Shown here in pieces: positions 7,794-15,790 of a stretch of DNA of 64,000 bases (the first letter of the stretch is position 1; every line of letters starts with the position of its first letter). The DNA comes from an uncultured Clostridia bacterium (lineage in GTDB: Bacteria > Bacillota > Clostridia > UBA1381), in assembly GCA_947631085.1 (NCBI GenBank), contig CANRJY010000004.1, forward strand, positions 62,001-126,000, in the 5' to 3' direction. The position numbers were made by a program, and so were the translations under genes. The notes under the pieces are model-generated. The model made no database searches and had not been told where the DNA came from. It saw nothing but the letters and a program-made list of their open reading frames with translations.

Positions 7794-8816
7794 ATGAAAA
7801 ACTTGAAAAAAATTATTGCTGTCGCGGCTGCTGCCGCGCTTTCGACAGCGGCTCTCGCGGGCTGCTCGGGCGGATCGACCACGGCTGACAATTCGGCTGA
7901 CACGGCTTCGACCGGCGAAACCTATAAGATTGGCGTTCTTCAGTACGCGGACCATCCGTCGCTCGACAACTGCCGCATAGGCTTTGAGGAGGGACTGAAG
8001 TCCGAGGGAATAGAGTGTGAGTTGACGACCCAGTCGGCGCAGGCGGACGACGCTACGAATACTCAGATAGCGCAGAACTTCGCGGCACAGAAGATGGATC
8101 TCGTTTGCGGTATCGCGACACCGTCGGCGCAGGCGGCGTACAACGCTTGCTTCGAGGCGGGTATTCCCGTTGTGTTTAACGCGGTTTCCGATCCGGTAGC
8201 GGCACAGCTTGCAAAGAGCGAAACCGAGGCTATGGATGGAATCACGGGCGTTTCCGACGCGCTGCCGGTTGACGAGCAGCTCAAGCTTATCCGCGAAATG
8301 ATGCCCGATGCTAAGAAAATCGGTATCATGTACACGACAAGCGAGGCTAACTCGGTTTCGACAATACAGTTATATAAGGAAAAGGCTCCGGAATACGACT
8401 TCGAGATCGTAGAGCAGGGCGTGTCGAACGCGGCTGAGATCCCGCAGGCTGCGGATTTGCTCGTTCAGCAGGTTGACTGCCTCTCGAACATGACGGACAA
8501 CACGGTTGTGGATAACCTTCCGGTGCTTCTCGAAAAGGCTAATGCGCAGGGTATTCCTGTATTCGGCTCGGAGGAGGAGCAGGTCGGCAACGGCTGCGTC
8601 GCTTCGGCGGGTATCGATTACGTCGAGCTCGGCAACAAGGCGGGCGTTATCGCGGCGAGAGTACTGAAGGGCGAGGACATCTCGACAATCCCGTATGAGA
8701 CAATGACCGAGAGCAAAATTACCGTAAACACAGACGCGGCTACTGCTGTAAACCTCGAAATTCCTCAGTCGATCATGGACAGAGCCGAGGTTAAGAACGC
8801 TCCCTCGGAAGCATGA
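7794..8816 (+). CDS. ABC importer substrate-binding lipoprotein
   Basis: Extracytoplasmic receptor, 340 residues, of the ABC_sub_bind family (type I periplasmic-binding fold), a family that includes Trp/Tyr-type TrpX receptors. Signal peptide MKKLKKIIAVAAAAALSTAA-like, with lipobox LAGC placing the lipidated Cys near residue 23, then an S/T/D-rich tether. The mature part shows the typical TYKIGVLQYADHPSLDNCRI opening and repeated Rossmann strands (KKIGIMYTTSEANS). RBS aaaggggag at 7780-7788. It overlaps the permease start by 4 bp (ATGA). The ligand cannot be read from sequence; an aromatic amino acid is only a family-based guess. Confidence 0.9.
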   Translation: MKNLKKIIAVAAAAALSTAALAGCSGGSTTADNSADTASTGETYKIGVLQYADHPSLDNCRIGFEEGLKSEGIECELTTQSAQADDATNTQIAQNFAAQKMDLVCGIATPSAQAAYNACFEAGIPVVFNAVSDPVAAQLAKSETEAMDGITGVSDALPVDEQLKLIREMMPDAKKIGIMYTTSEANSVSTIQLYKEKAPEYDFEIVEQGVSNAAEIPQAADLLVQQVDCLSNMTDNTVVDNLPVLLEKANAQGIPVFGSEEEQVGNGCVASAGIDYVELGNKAGVIAARVLKGEDISTIPYETMTESKITVNTDAATAVNLEIPQSIMDRAEVKNAPSEA

Positions 8817-9715
8817 TCGAGGCACTTATAATAGGCATACTGGAGCAGGGTTTTATATACGGCATCATGGCGATGGGCGTATATATTACATACACCATCC
8901 TGGACTTCCCCGACCTTTCGGTTGACGGAACATTTCCGCTTGGCATCGCGGTATGCTTTGTGATGATACGAAACGGCTTGAATCCCTGGCTCGCGCTTTT
9001 GGCGGCATTTGCCGCCGGAAGCCTTGCCGGAATGTTTACGGGCATATTTAACGTAAAACTGAAAATAAGAAATCTTCTCTGCGGTATTCTGACGATGACC
9101 GCGCTGTATTCGATAAATTACAGCATAGTCGGAAAAGCGTCGGACTTCCTTAGCATGGAATCGACAACGATTTTCTCAACCACGGCGGCGCTTTTCGGCG
9201 AGGGACATCTCGCGCTATATTCGAAGGTGATTGTCATTTTCGTAATCGCGATGATTGCAAAGCTTACGCTTGACTGGTACCTGAGGACTAAATCGGGATT
9301 TCTTCTGAGAAGCGTCGGAGACAACGAGGGACTTGTCATCACGCTCGCGCAGAATCCCGGAACTGTCAAGATTATCGGTCTGATGATTTCAAACGGGCTT
9401 GTGTCGCTCGCGGGAGCGGTTTACTGCCAGTACGGACGCGCGTTTAACGTAGGCTCGGGTACGGGTACTGTCGTTATGGGACTTGCTGCGGTCATTATCG
9501 GAATAACCGTGTTTAAGAAAATCAGGTTCCTGCGCGTGACGACGGGCGTCATTTTCGGTATGATTGTGTATAAGGCGTGTATTTCGATCGCGCTTTCCGC
9601 AGGACTGCGCTCGCAGGACACCAATCTTATGATTACGATTCTCTTCATCGCGACGCTTATGATTAACGAGTTTGTTCTGAAAAGAAAGAAAGCCGGGGTG
9701 AAGAAGGATGCTTAG
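8813..9715 (+). CDS. ABC importer permease
   Basis: 300-residue integral membrane protein of the branched-chain amino acid permease-like group (BPD_transp_2), with about eight hydrophobic segments. The first, ALIIGILEQGFIYGIMAMGV, is followed by the family opening YITYTILDFPDLSVDGTFPLG. The conserved cytoplasmic coupling segment before MISNGLVSLAGAVYCQYG is also visible. It forms the membrane channel of the importer with the flanking lipoprotein and ATPase. Translational coupling is likely, by overlaps of 4 bp upstream and 8 bp downstream. Confidence 0.9.
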   Translation: MIEALIIGILEQGFIYGIMAMGVYITYTILDFPDLSVDGTFPLGIAVCFVMIRNGLNPWLALLAAFAAGSLAGMFTGIFNVKLKIRNLLCGILTMTALYSINYSIVGKASDFLSMESTTIFSTTAALFGEGHLALYSKVIVIFVIAMIAKLTLDWYLRTKSGFLLRSVGDNEGLVITLAQNPGTVKIIGLMISNGLVSLAGAVYCQYGRAFNVGSGTGTVVMGLAAVIIGITVFKKIRFLRVTTGVIFGMIVYKACISIALSAGLRSQDTNLMITILFIATLMINEFVLKRKKAGVKKDA

Positions 9716-10481
9716 CTTATCGCATATTTACAAGACCTTCAACGTCGGCACGGTTGACGAAAAGGTACTGTTTTCGGACTTTAACCTCGAAATAAAGGAA
9801 GGCGAGTTCGTGGGCGTTATAGGCTCGAACGGCTCGGGCAAAACCACGATGCTAAATATCGTTTCTGGCGACGTCGTCCCCGACGGCGGAAGCGTTATTT
9901 TGGGCGGAAACGACATAACGCCAAAGAAAAATTTCAAGCGCGCCGAGAAAATAGGACGTGTTTTCCAAAATCCGTCGATGGGTACCTGTCCGTCAATGAC
10001 GATTTGGGAAAATTTATCCATCGCCGACAACAAGGGCAAGCGCTACGGCTTGGCGCGCGGCTTGAATCGACAGCGCAGGGATTTTTACCGTTCGCAGCTT
10101 GAGCTTCTCGGAATGGGACTCGAAAACAGGCTGGGTACTCCGGCGGGCGCGTTGTCGGGCGGGCAGAGACAGGCTCTCGCGCTAATTATGGCGACGATGA
10201 TCCGTCCCGATTTGCTGCTTCTCGACGAGCACACAGCCGCGCTCGACCCGAAATCGTCGGACACGGTCATGATGCTCACTGAAAAGGTTATCAAGGAAAA
10301 GAAAATCACGACGCTGATGGTCACGCACAACCTGCGCCACGCCGTAGAATACGGCACGCGCGCGATAATGATGCACGACGGCGGAATTATCATGGACGTG
10401 AGCGGCGAGGAGAAGGAAAAGAAAACGATCAACGATTATCTGACAGTATTCAACGAAATCAGCATTGAGTGCGGAAATTAA
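9708..10481 (+). CDS. ABC importer ATP-binding protein
   Basis: 257-residue ATPase that powers the importer. Walker A GSNGSGKTT is near residue 37, the Q-loop is VFQNPSMG, the signature is LSGGQRQ near 147, Walker B is LLLLDEHTAALD near 167, and the H-switch lies in MVTHNLRHA. Last gene of the operon: it overlaps the permease by 8 bp and ends 2 bp before a strong terminator. Confidence 0.93.
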   Translation: MLSLSHIYKTFNVGTVDEKVLFSDFNLEIKEGEFVGVIGSNGSGKTTMLNIVSGDVVPDGGSVILGGNDITPKKNFKRAEKIGRVFQNPSMGTCPSMTIWENLSIADNKGKRYGLARGLNRQRRDFYRSQLELLGMGLENRLGTPAGALSGGQRQALALIMATMIRPDLLLLDEHTAALDPKSSDTVMMLTEKVIKEKKITTLMVTHNLRHAVEYGTRAIMMHDGGIIMDVSGEEKEKKTINDYLTVFNEISIECGN

Positions 10482-10512
10482 AAAAGCTGCCGCTGCATGC
10501 GGCAGCTTTTTT
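10480..10512 (+). terminator. ABC importer operon terminator
   Basis: GCTGCCGC/GCGGCAGC stem (10486-10493 with 10499-10506) flanked by A and T runs. Confidence 0.9.
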
Positions 10513-10529
10513 GTATGCAGCCCGATTCA

Positions 10530-10645
10530 TAAAATAATCCGCAAGCCCCGCTATTCTGTCGGCGGCAACCTGTATTATTTAGGCTTTATTGTTTTATAAG
10601 CTCAATGACTCTGTTCCGAGGCGGCATTTGCCGCCTTCTTTTTAT
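10530..10645 (+). other. Gene-free interval ending in an orphan terminator
   Basis: No credible ORF. The interval between the operon terminator and 10620 ends in a strong hairpin, GGCGGCA/TGCCGCC (10620-10626 with 10629-10635), and TTCTTTTT. A poor -35 and a TAAAAT (about 10531-10536) could drive a small RNA of about 100 nt, but no known RNA class is recognised. From 10646 to 10849 I see only GC-rich inverted repeats around 10665-10715 and no gene. Confidence 0.3.
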
Positions 10646-10849
10646 ATAGTAATTTCTGTAATACCCGCAAGCGGGCGCGCCCGTTTTACCGCACGGCTGC
10701 GGGACTTGGTTTTTTATGTCATGGAAAAGGCTTCATATCGGGATATCCGCGGAATACATTACCATTGAAATACGTCCCTCAAAGTGCTATTATTTCTTTA
10801 CAGTCAAAAATTAAACTGATAAAAGACTTAAAGGAAAGGGTGAAGAAAA

Positions 10850-11617
10850 ATGTCAGTTATTCCATCGATTATTCTCTCCGCCGTGCTCGCGTGCGGCGGC
10901 TGTCCCGCGCCGAACTCAAACGCGGCTTGCGGTACATATGAAAGCCTTTGCGGGGTGAGAGAAATTTTATGCGGCATGGGCGTTGATTTCTGCCCGAACA
11001 CCGACTGCGGCTATATCGAAGATTTTTTAAACGATTATTTTAACTGCGGAAACCAAAATTCGGGAAACGGTCAGACCGCGCCTGTTCCCGAGATAACAAT
11101 CGCGCCCGCGTTACCCGAGGTTACTCCGCCGGCGATTCCGCAAATCACGCCGGAGCCCGCGTTACCCGAAGCAACAATGAAGCCGGTTATTCCCACAGCC
11201 GCTCCGACCCGCGCTCCGCAGGCGACGCAGGCTCCGCAGGGCGACAGCTCATATGCGTATCAGGTAGTCGAGCTTGTAAATCAGGAGCGCGCGAAATACG
11301 GACTTTCCGCTCTGTCCGCCGATGAAACACTGATGCGGGCGGCTCAGACTCGCGCGGTTGAAACCGTCAGAAGCTTCGCGCACACCAGACCCGACGGCTC
11401 AAACTTCAGTTCGGTTCTTTCCGAGTACGGCGTAAGCTACCGTTCGGCGGGCGAAAATATCGCGTACGGTCAGCGCACACCGCAGGAGGTAGTGACCGCG
11501 TGGATGAACTCGTCCGGTCACAGAGCGAACATTTTAAACAGCCGCTACGGCAAAATAGGCGTGGGCTGCTATAAAAACGGCAGCACATATTATTGGTCAC
11601 AGCTGTTTACGGATTGA
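10850..11617 (+). CDS. Exported CAP (SCP-like) domain protein
   Basis: 255 residues. The N-terminus is short, hydrophobic and unusually Cys-rich (MSVIPSIILSAVLACGGC), which may be a lipoprotein-type or atypical export signal; the next 60 residues carry six more Cys. A Pro-rich spacer (about 80-135) leads to a C-terminal CAP domain (about 140-255). The domain starts VVELVNQERAKYGLSAL and has the CAP cavity motifs FAHTRPDGS, GENIAYGQ, SSGHRANILN and the GVGCYKNGSTYYWSQLF end. The closest family role is the YkwD-like bacterial CAP proteins, whose biochemical activity is mostly unknown. An in-frame stop at 10841 fixes ATG 10850 as the first possible start; RBS aaggaaaggg. Confidence 0.88.
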   Translation: MSVIPSIILSAVLACGGCPAPNSNAACGTYESLCGVREILCGMGVDFCPNTDCGYIEDFLNDYFNCGNQNSGNGQTAPVPEITIAPALPEVTPPAIPQITPEPALPEATMKPVIPTAAPTRAPQATQAPQGDSSYAYQVVELVNQERAKYGLSALSADETLMRAAQTRAVETVRSFAHTRPDGSNFSSVLSEYGVSYRSAGENIAYGQRTPQEVVTAWMNSSGHRANILNSRYGKIGVGCYKNGSTYYWSQLFTD

Positions 11618-11631
11618 GTATAACATGACAC

Positions 11632-11677
11632 AAAAAACGGCATACCGCCTAAATTACGGTATGCCGTTTTGCTTTTT
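11632..11677. terminator. Bidirectional terminator between CAP and HU-like genes
   Basis: AAAACGGCATACCG (11634-11647) pairs with CGGTATGCCGTTTT (11657-11670), with A and T runs on either side. It serves the CAP gene and the convergent small gene. Confidence 0.85.
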
Positions 11678-11697
11678 TCGTACTTTGCAAATACTTA

Positions 11698-11871
11698 TTA
11701 CTGTTCGATTATTATTTTAAGTATTTTCTTCACGGTGTCAAACTGATTTTTTTGATTCTTTTCAAGAGACTCGCCTATCGCCTCCGTTGCCGCCTCAAGC
11801 GCCTTCAACGAATCGCTCTCCGAAAGACCCGTCTTTGCGGCTACCGCCGCCGCTAATTCCGCTTTGTTCAT
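11698..11871 (-). CDS. Half-length HU-like protein (57 aa)
   Basis: Small gene read on the minus strand. The first 36 residues (MNKAELAAAVAAKTGLSESD, then SLKALEAATEAIGESL) match the two N-terminal helices of HU/IHF-type histone-like proteins. From residue 37 the sequence becomes a K/Q-rich helix (EKNQKNQFDTVKKILKIIIE) and stops. The beta-sheet saddle and DNA-binding arms of a 90-residue HU are absent, and no remnant of them is seen downstream. It is not obviously decayed: GGAGGT Shine-Dalgarno, consensus promoter and shared terminator are all present. Function is unknown; it may dimerise with itself or with HU. No full-length HU lies in the window. Confidence 0.7.
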   Translation of the reverse strand: MNKAELAAAVAAKTGLSESDSLKALEAATEAIGESLEKNQKNQFDTVKKILKIIIEQ

Positions 11872-11924
11872 TTTTTTACCTCCTATGTATATTATTCACA
11901 GACATTTTATACCTGTTAATACAA

Positions 11925-11953
11925 ATTTTAGTATATTTTTCATAAAATGTCAA
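11925..11953 (-). promoter_or_regulatory. Promoter of the half-length HU-like gene
   Basis: Minus strand TTGACA (11953-11948), 17-bp spacer, TAAAAT (11930-11925). Confidence 0.75.
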
Positions 11954-12130
11954 TAGTTTATGCGATTTTATGGTAAAAAATTCATAAAAAATTCATAAAA
12001 TTACATATATATACAGCTGATTAATACTCATTGCGTCAAATAAAAAATCTTTATAAATAACGTAAAAACAAAACAAACTCCCGCCCAACGCCTCAATTTT
12101 GTACAATATACTGATTTTTCGCAAAAAATA

Positions 12131-12159
12131 TTGTAAAAAATGCGAAATGGGTGTATAAT
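12131..12159 (+). promoter_or_regulatory. typA promoter
   Basis: TTGTAA (12131-12136), 17-bp spacer, TATAAT (12154-12159), 30 bp before the start codon. Confidence 0.7.
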
Positions 12160-12189
12160 AGTCGCGGTTTGAGGAAAAGAGGTATAATT

Positions 12190-14019
12190 ATGACAAAAAG
12201 AGAAAATATACGCAATATCGCGATTATCGCGCACGTTGACCACGGCAAGACTACTCTCGTTGACGCGATGCTCGCGCAGAGCGGGACGTTTCGCGAGAAT
12301 GAGCAGGTCGAGGAGCGCGTTATGGACTCGAACGACCTTGAGCGCGAGCGCGGAATTACGATCTTAGCGAAAAACACGTCGCTTTGGTATAAGGGCGTGA
12401 AAATAAATATTATCGACACGCCGGGTCACGCTGATTTCGGCGGCGAGGTCGAGCGCGGACTGGAAATGGCGGACGGAGTGCTGCTGCTGGTGGACGCGTT
12501 CGAGGGATGTATGCCGCAGACGCGGTTTGTGCTGTCAAAGGCGCTGTCGCTGAATTTGCGTCCGATTATCGTCGTAAACAAGGTTGACCGCCCGAACGCG
12601 AGACCTTACGAGGTGGTTGACGAGGTGCTTGAATTATTCATAGACTTAGGCGCGTCCGAGGAGCAGCTCGATACGCCCGTAATTTACGCGTCGGGGCGCG
12701 ACGGCTGGGCTACTGCCGAGTACAATCCCGAGAAGCCGAACAAGGATCTGACGGCGCTTTTTGACTTGATTTTAAACGAAATCCCCTGCCCCGAGGGCGA
12801 GGACGACGGCCCGTTTCAGATGCTCGTTTCTAACATCGACTACGACGAGTACACCGGACGTATCGCGGTCGGCAAAATCCAGCGCGGCTCGATAAAAACA
12901 AATATGCAGCTTTCCGTGTGCCATCCCGACGGCAGGATAACGTCGGGTAAGGCGGCGAAGCTGTACGCGTTCGAGGGCATAGGCAGAACGGCGGTAGACG
13001 AAGCCGGCACGGGCGACGTTGTGGCGATTTCGGGCATGACCGATATAAATATAGGCGAAACGGTCTGCGACCCCGCCGCTCCCGAGCCGCTGCCGTTCGT
13101 GAAAATAGACGATCCCGTTCTGTCCATGACGTTCAGCGTAAACGACAGTCCGTTCGCGGGACAGGACGGCAAATTTGTAACCTCTCGGCACCTCCGCGAC
13201 AGGCTCTTCCGCGAGCTCGACTCGAACGTAAGTCTGCGCGTAGAGGAAACGGACACTACCGAGGCGTTCAAGGTTTCGGGCAGAGGAGAGCTGCATCTGT
13301 CGGTGCTTATCGAAAATATGCGCCGCGAGGGATACGAGTTCCAGGTTTCAAATCCGGTCGTAATTTACAAAACGATCAACGGAAAGCTGTGCGAGCCGAT
13401 TGAGCGTCTGACGGTCGATATTCCCGACGAGTACACCGGCGTCGTGATGGACAGCGTTATAAACCGCAAGGGCGAGATGACGAACATGACGCCCACCGCG
13501 CAAAACTACACGCGTCTCGAATTTCTCATTCCGTCGCGCGGGCTTATCGGCTACAGAAGCGAGCTTATGACCGCGACGAAGGGTACGGGCATTATAAACA
13601 GCATACTCGAATGCTACGAGCCGTACAAGGGCGATTTCCGCGGGCGCGGGCGCGGCGTTTTACTCGCGTGGGAAAACGGCACGACGATAACCTACGGCTT
13701 ATACAACGCCCAGGAGCGCGGAACGCTGTTTGTCGGCCCTAACGTGAAGGTGTACGAGGGAATGATCGTGGGCGAAAACGCGCGTTTGGAGGACGTTGTC
13801 GTAAACGTCTGCAAGCGCAAGCACGCGACAAACACGCGCGCGTCAGGCTCGGACGAGGCTCTGCGTCTCATTCCTCCGAAGGAAATGAGCTTGGAGCAGT
13901 GTCTTGATTTTATCGCCGACGACGAATTGCTTGAAGTGACCCCGAATCACCTTCGAATGAGAAAAAGAATTTTGGAAACAGATTTACGCGCAAAGGCTCG
14001 CGCGCATGGGAAAGCTTAA
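12190..14019 (+). CDS. typA: Ribosome-associated GTPase TypA/BipA
   Basis: Translational GTPase related to EF-G and LepA that binds the 70S ribosome and aids 50S assembly and stress adaptation. 609 residues. G1 AHVDHGKTT is near residue 15, the switch I region reads ERERGITILAKNTS, G3 is DTPGHADF near 76, and G4 is NKVD near 130. EF-G-like domains follow, and the C-terminal BipA-specific domain contains RGLIGYRSEL and the ribosome-contact loop KRKHATNTRASGSDEAL. The start at 12190 is chosen because AGAGGT lies 7 bp upstream; an ATG at 12151 lies inside the promoter. Confidence 0.97.
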   Translation: MTKRENIRNIAIIAHVDHGKTTLVDAMLAQSGTFRENEQVEERVMDSNDLERERGITILAKNTSLWYKGVKINIIDTPGHADFGGEVERGLEMADGVLLLVDAFEGCMPQTRFVLSKALSLNLRPIIVVNKVDRPNARPYEVVDEVLELFIDLGASEEQLDTPVIYASGRDGWATAEYNPEKPNKDLTALFDLILNEIPCPEGEDDGPFQMLVSNIDYDEYTGRIAVGKIQRGSIKTNMQLSVCHPDGRITSGKAAKLYAFEGIGRTAVDEAGTGDVVAISGMTDINIGETVCDPAAPEPLPFVKIDDPVLSMTFSVNDSPFAGQDGKFVTSRHLRDRLFRELDSNVSLRVEETDTTEAFKVSGRGELHLSVLIENMRREGYEFQVSNPVVIYKTINGKLCEPIERLTVDIPDEYTGVVMDSVINRKGEMTNMTPTAQNYTRLEFLIPSRGLIGYRSELMTATKGTGIINSILECYEPYKGDFRGRGRGVLLAWENGTTITYGLYNAQERGTLFVGPNVKVYEGMIVGENARLEDVVVNVCKRKHATNTRASGSDEALRLIPPKEMSLEQCLDFIADDELLEVTPNHLRMRKRILETDLRAKARAHGKA

Positions 14020-14067
14020 AAACTGCCTTCGATGATATGACATGAGGCAAGGTAATCAATAATTTAT

Positions 14068-14262
14068 ATGCACCCCAAAAGTCAGACGCTTTTGGAGGTG
14101 CATATTATTATGGGTAAAACAGGAAAAAACAACATTTATAATATTAATTACCGTAACAATGAAAGGCTTTCCATTAAATTAAAAGGAATGAGTCCGATTC
14201 AGCACCGAACTCATTCGCAAGCAATTTGATATTTATTTTTGTCCAAACCCGGGAGTTCATTT
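14068..14262 (+). mobile_element. Degenerate IS3-family remnant
   Basis: The left end (TGCACCCCAAAAGTCAGAC, from 14070) looks like an IS3/IS150-type terminal repeat. A degraded inverted copy is seen near 14241-14262 (about 11 of 20 positions). Between them only the last codons of a transposase remain. A small hairpin, CCAAAAG…CTTTTGG, sits at the left end. Confidence 0.5.
14110..14229 (+). pseudogene. IS3-family transposase C-terminal fragment
   Basis: A 39-codon frame, MGKTGKNN followed by YRNNERLSIKLKGMSPIQHR and a TGA. The second half is the conserved C-terminal end of IS3/IS150-type DDE transposases, which typically reads YNxxRIxxKLKGLSPxxYR. The DDE core and OrfA are missing, so the copy cannot be active. 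Confidence 0.6.
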
Positions 14263-14277
14263 CATAGTCCCCGTATT

Positions 14278-15639
14278 TTATTTCCCCATAGGTTTTATTA
14301 TCTTGTTATACAAATGCCGCATCGCGATAAGTCCGACCGCTATCGAGGCTACTTCCGCTATCGGGAACGCCCACCAGACGAGGTTTACGTTTCCGAACAG
14401 CGACAGCACATATGCCGCCGGAAGGAGCACAACAAGCTGACGGATTATCGACATTGTCATGCTCAAAATGCCGTTGCCCAACGCCTGGAACGTTGACGAA
14501 AGCACTACCGATATGCCCGCCGCGATAAAGCTTATGCTTATGATTTTGAGCGCCGGCACGCCTATCGAAAGCATATTTTCCGACGCGTCGAACAGCAGCA
14601 GCATTTTGTCCGGAATAATTTGAATAAGCGCGAAGCCCAAAAGCATTATTCCGACTGCGTAGCAAATTGCGAGCTTTATCGTTTTCATCATTCTGTCCTT
14701 ATTGCCCGCGCCGTAATTATACGAAACAATAGGCACCATGCCGTTGTTCAAGCCGAATACCGGCATGAACACGAAGCTTTGGAGCTTGAAATACACTCCG
14801 AACACCGCGACTGCCGTTGACGAGAACACAATCAGTATTTTGTTCAGTCCGAATGTCATAACGGAGCCTATCGCCGCCATTATCATCGACGGGATTCCGA
14901 CCGCGAGTATCGTTCTTATCATATAAAAATCGGGCTTTATGATTTGCTTCGGTATTATCCTTACCTCGTGATTTTTCTTGATATTGAGTATAAACGCGAA
15001 CAGCGCCGCGATTATCTGGCCGATCACCGTCGCTATCGCCGCGCCCGCGATACCGAATTTCGGACAGCCCAAAAGTCCGAAAATCATAATGGGGTCGAGG
15101 ATTATGTTTATCAGCGCTCCCGTAAGCTGCGTGAACATCGTAAGAAGCGTTCTGCCCGTCGCCTGGAGCATTCGCTCGAACGTGAACTGTCCGAAAATTC
15201 CGAACGAAAAAATCAATATGATCGTGAGATATTGAATGCCCAGCTCCGTGATTTCCTTCGACGCGTCCTGTGCATTGTAGAACACGCGCACCGCGAAAAT
15301 TCCCAAAAGCAGGAATATTATGTAGCTGACCGCCTCGAGGAAAATACCGTTGTTCGCGGACTTGTCCACCGCCTTCATGTTTTTCTGCCCGAGCGAGCGC
15401 GAGAGCACCGCGTTCATACCTACTCCCAAGCCCGACGCGACCGCTATCATGAGGTTCTGCATCGGGAATGCGAGCGACACGGCTGTCAGCGCGTCCTCCG
15501 AAATGCGCGCCACGAAAATGCTGTCAACAATGTTATACAAAGCCTGCACAAGCATAGAAATCATCATCGGAACCGCCATAGATATTAAAAGCCGATTGAC
15601 AGGCATAGTTCCCATTTTGTTTTCCTGTACGTTTTCCAA
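14278..15639 (-). CDS. MATE family efflux transporter
   Basis: 453-residue multidrug and toxin extrusion-type transporter with twelve predicted membrane helices in two MatE repeats. The N-terminus carries the family pattern MGTMPVNRLLISMAVPMMIS, then LYNIVDSIFVARISEDALTA and the VGMNAVLSRSLG loop. These pumps exchange cationic compounds for Na+ or H+; the substrate cannot be inferred. RBS aaggaga before ATG 15639. It diverges from the ABC exporter gene downstream. A second, only distantly similar MATE gene is at 43825-45162. Confidence 0.93.
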   Translation of the reverse strand: MENVQENKMGTMPVNRLLISMAVPMMISMLVQALYNIVDSIFVARISEDALTAVSLAFPMQNLMIAVASGLGVGMNAVLSRSLGQKNMKAVDKSANNGIFLEAVSYIIFLLLGIFAVRVFYNAQDASKEITELGIQYLTIILIFSFGIFGQFTFERMLQATGRTLLTMFTQLTGALINIILDPIMIFGLLGCPKFGIAGAAIATVIGQIIAALFAFILNIKKNHEVRIIPKQIIKPDFYMIRTILAVGIPSMIMAAIGSVMTFGLNKILIVFSSTAVAVFGVYFKLQSFVFMPVFGLNNGMVPIVSYNYGAGNKDRMMKTIKLAICYAVGIMLLGFALIQIIPDKMLLLFDASENMLSIGVPALKIISISFIAAGISVVLSSTFQALGNGILSMTMSIIRQLVVLLPAAYVLSLFGNVNLVWWAFPIAEVASIAVGLIAMRHLYNKIIKPMGK

Positions 15640-15728
15640 TTAAAATCTTCTCCTTTTGACAAAATTAAGCGTGTATTACTATTATAACGCGGTATATTTA
15701 TTATGTCAATAAATATAAGAAAAGTTGG

Positions 15729-15757
15729 TTGACACATACAAAAAAATGTTGTAAAAT
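15729..15757 (+). promoter_or_regulatory. Promoter of the ABC exporter gene
   Basis: TTGACA (15729-15734), 17-bp spacer, TAAAAT (15752-15757). Confidence 0.75.
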
Positions 15758-15790
15758 ATAGCCGATATTATGGGAAAGGAGCGATTCTCA

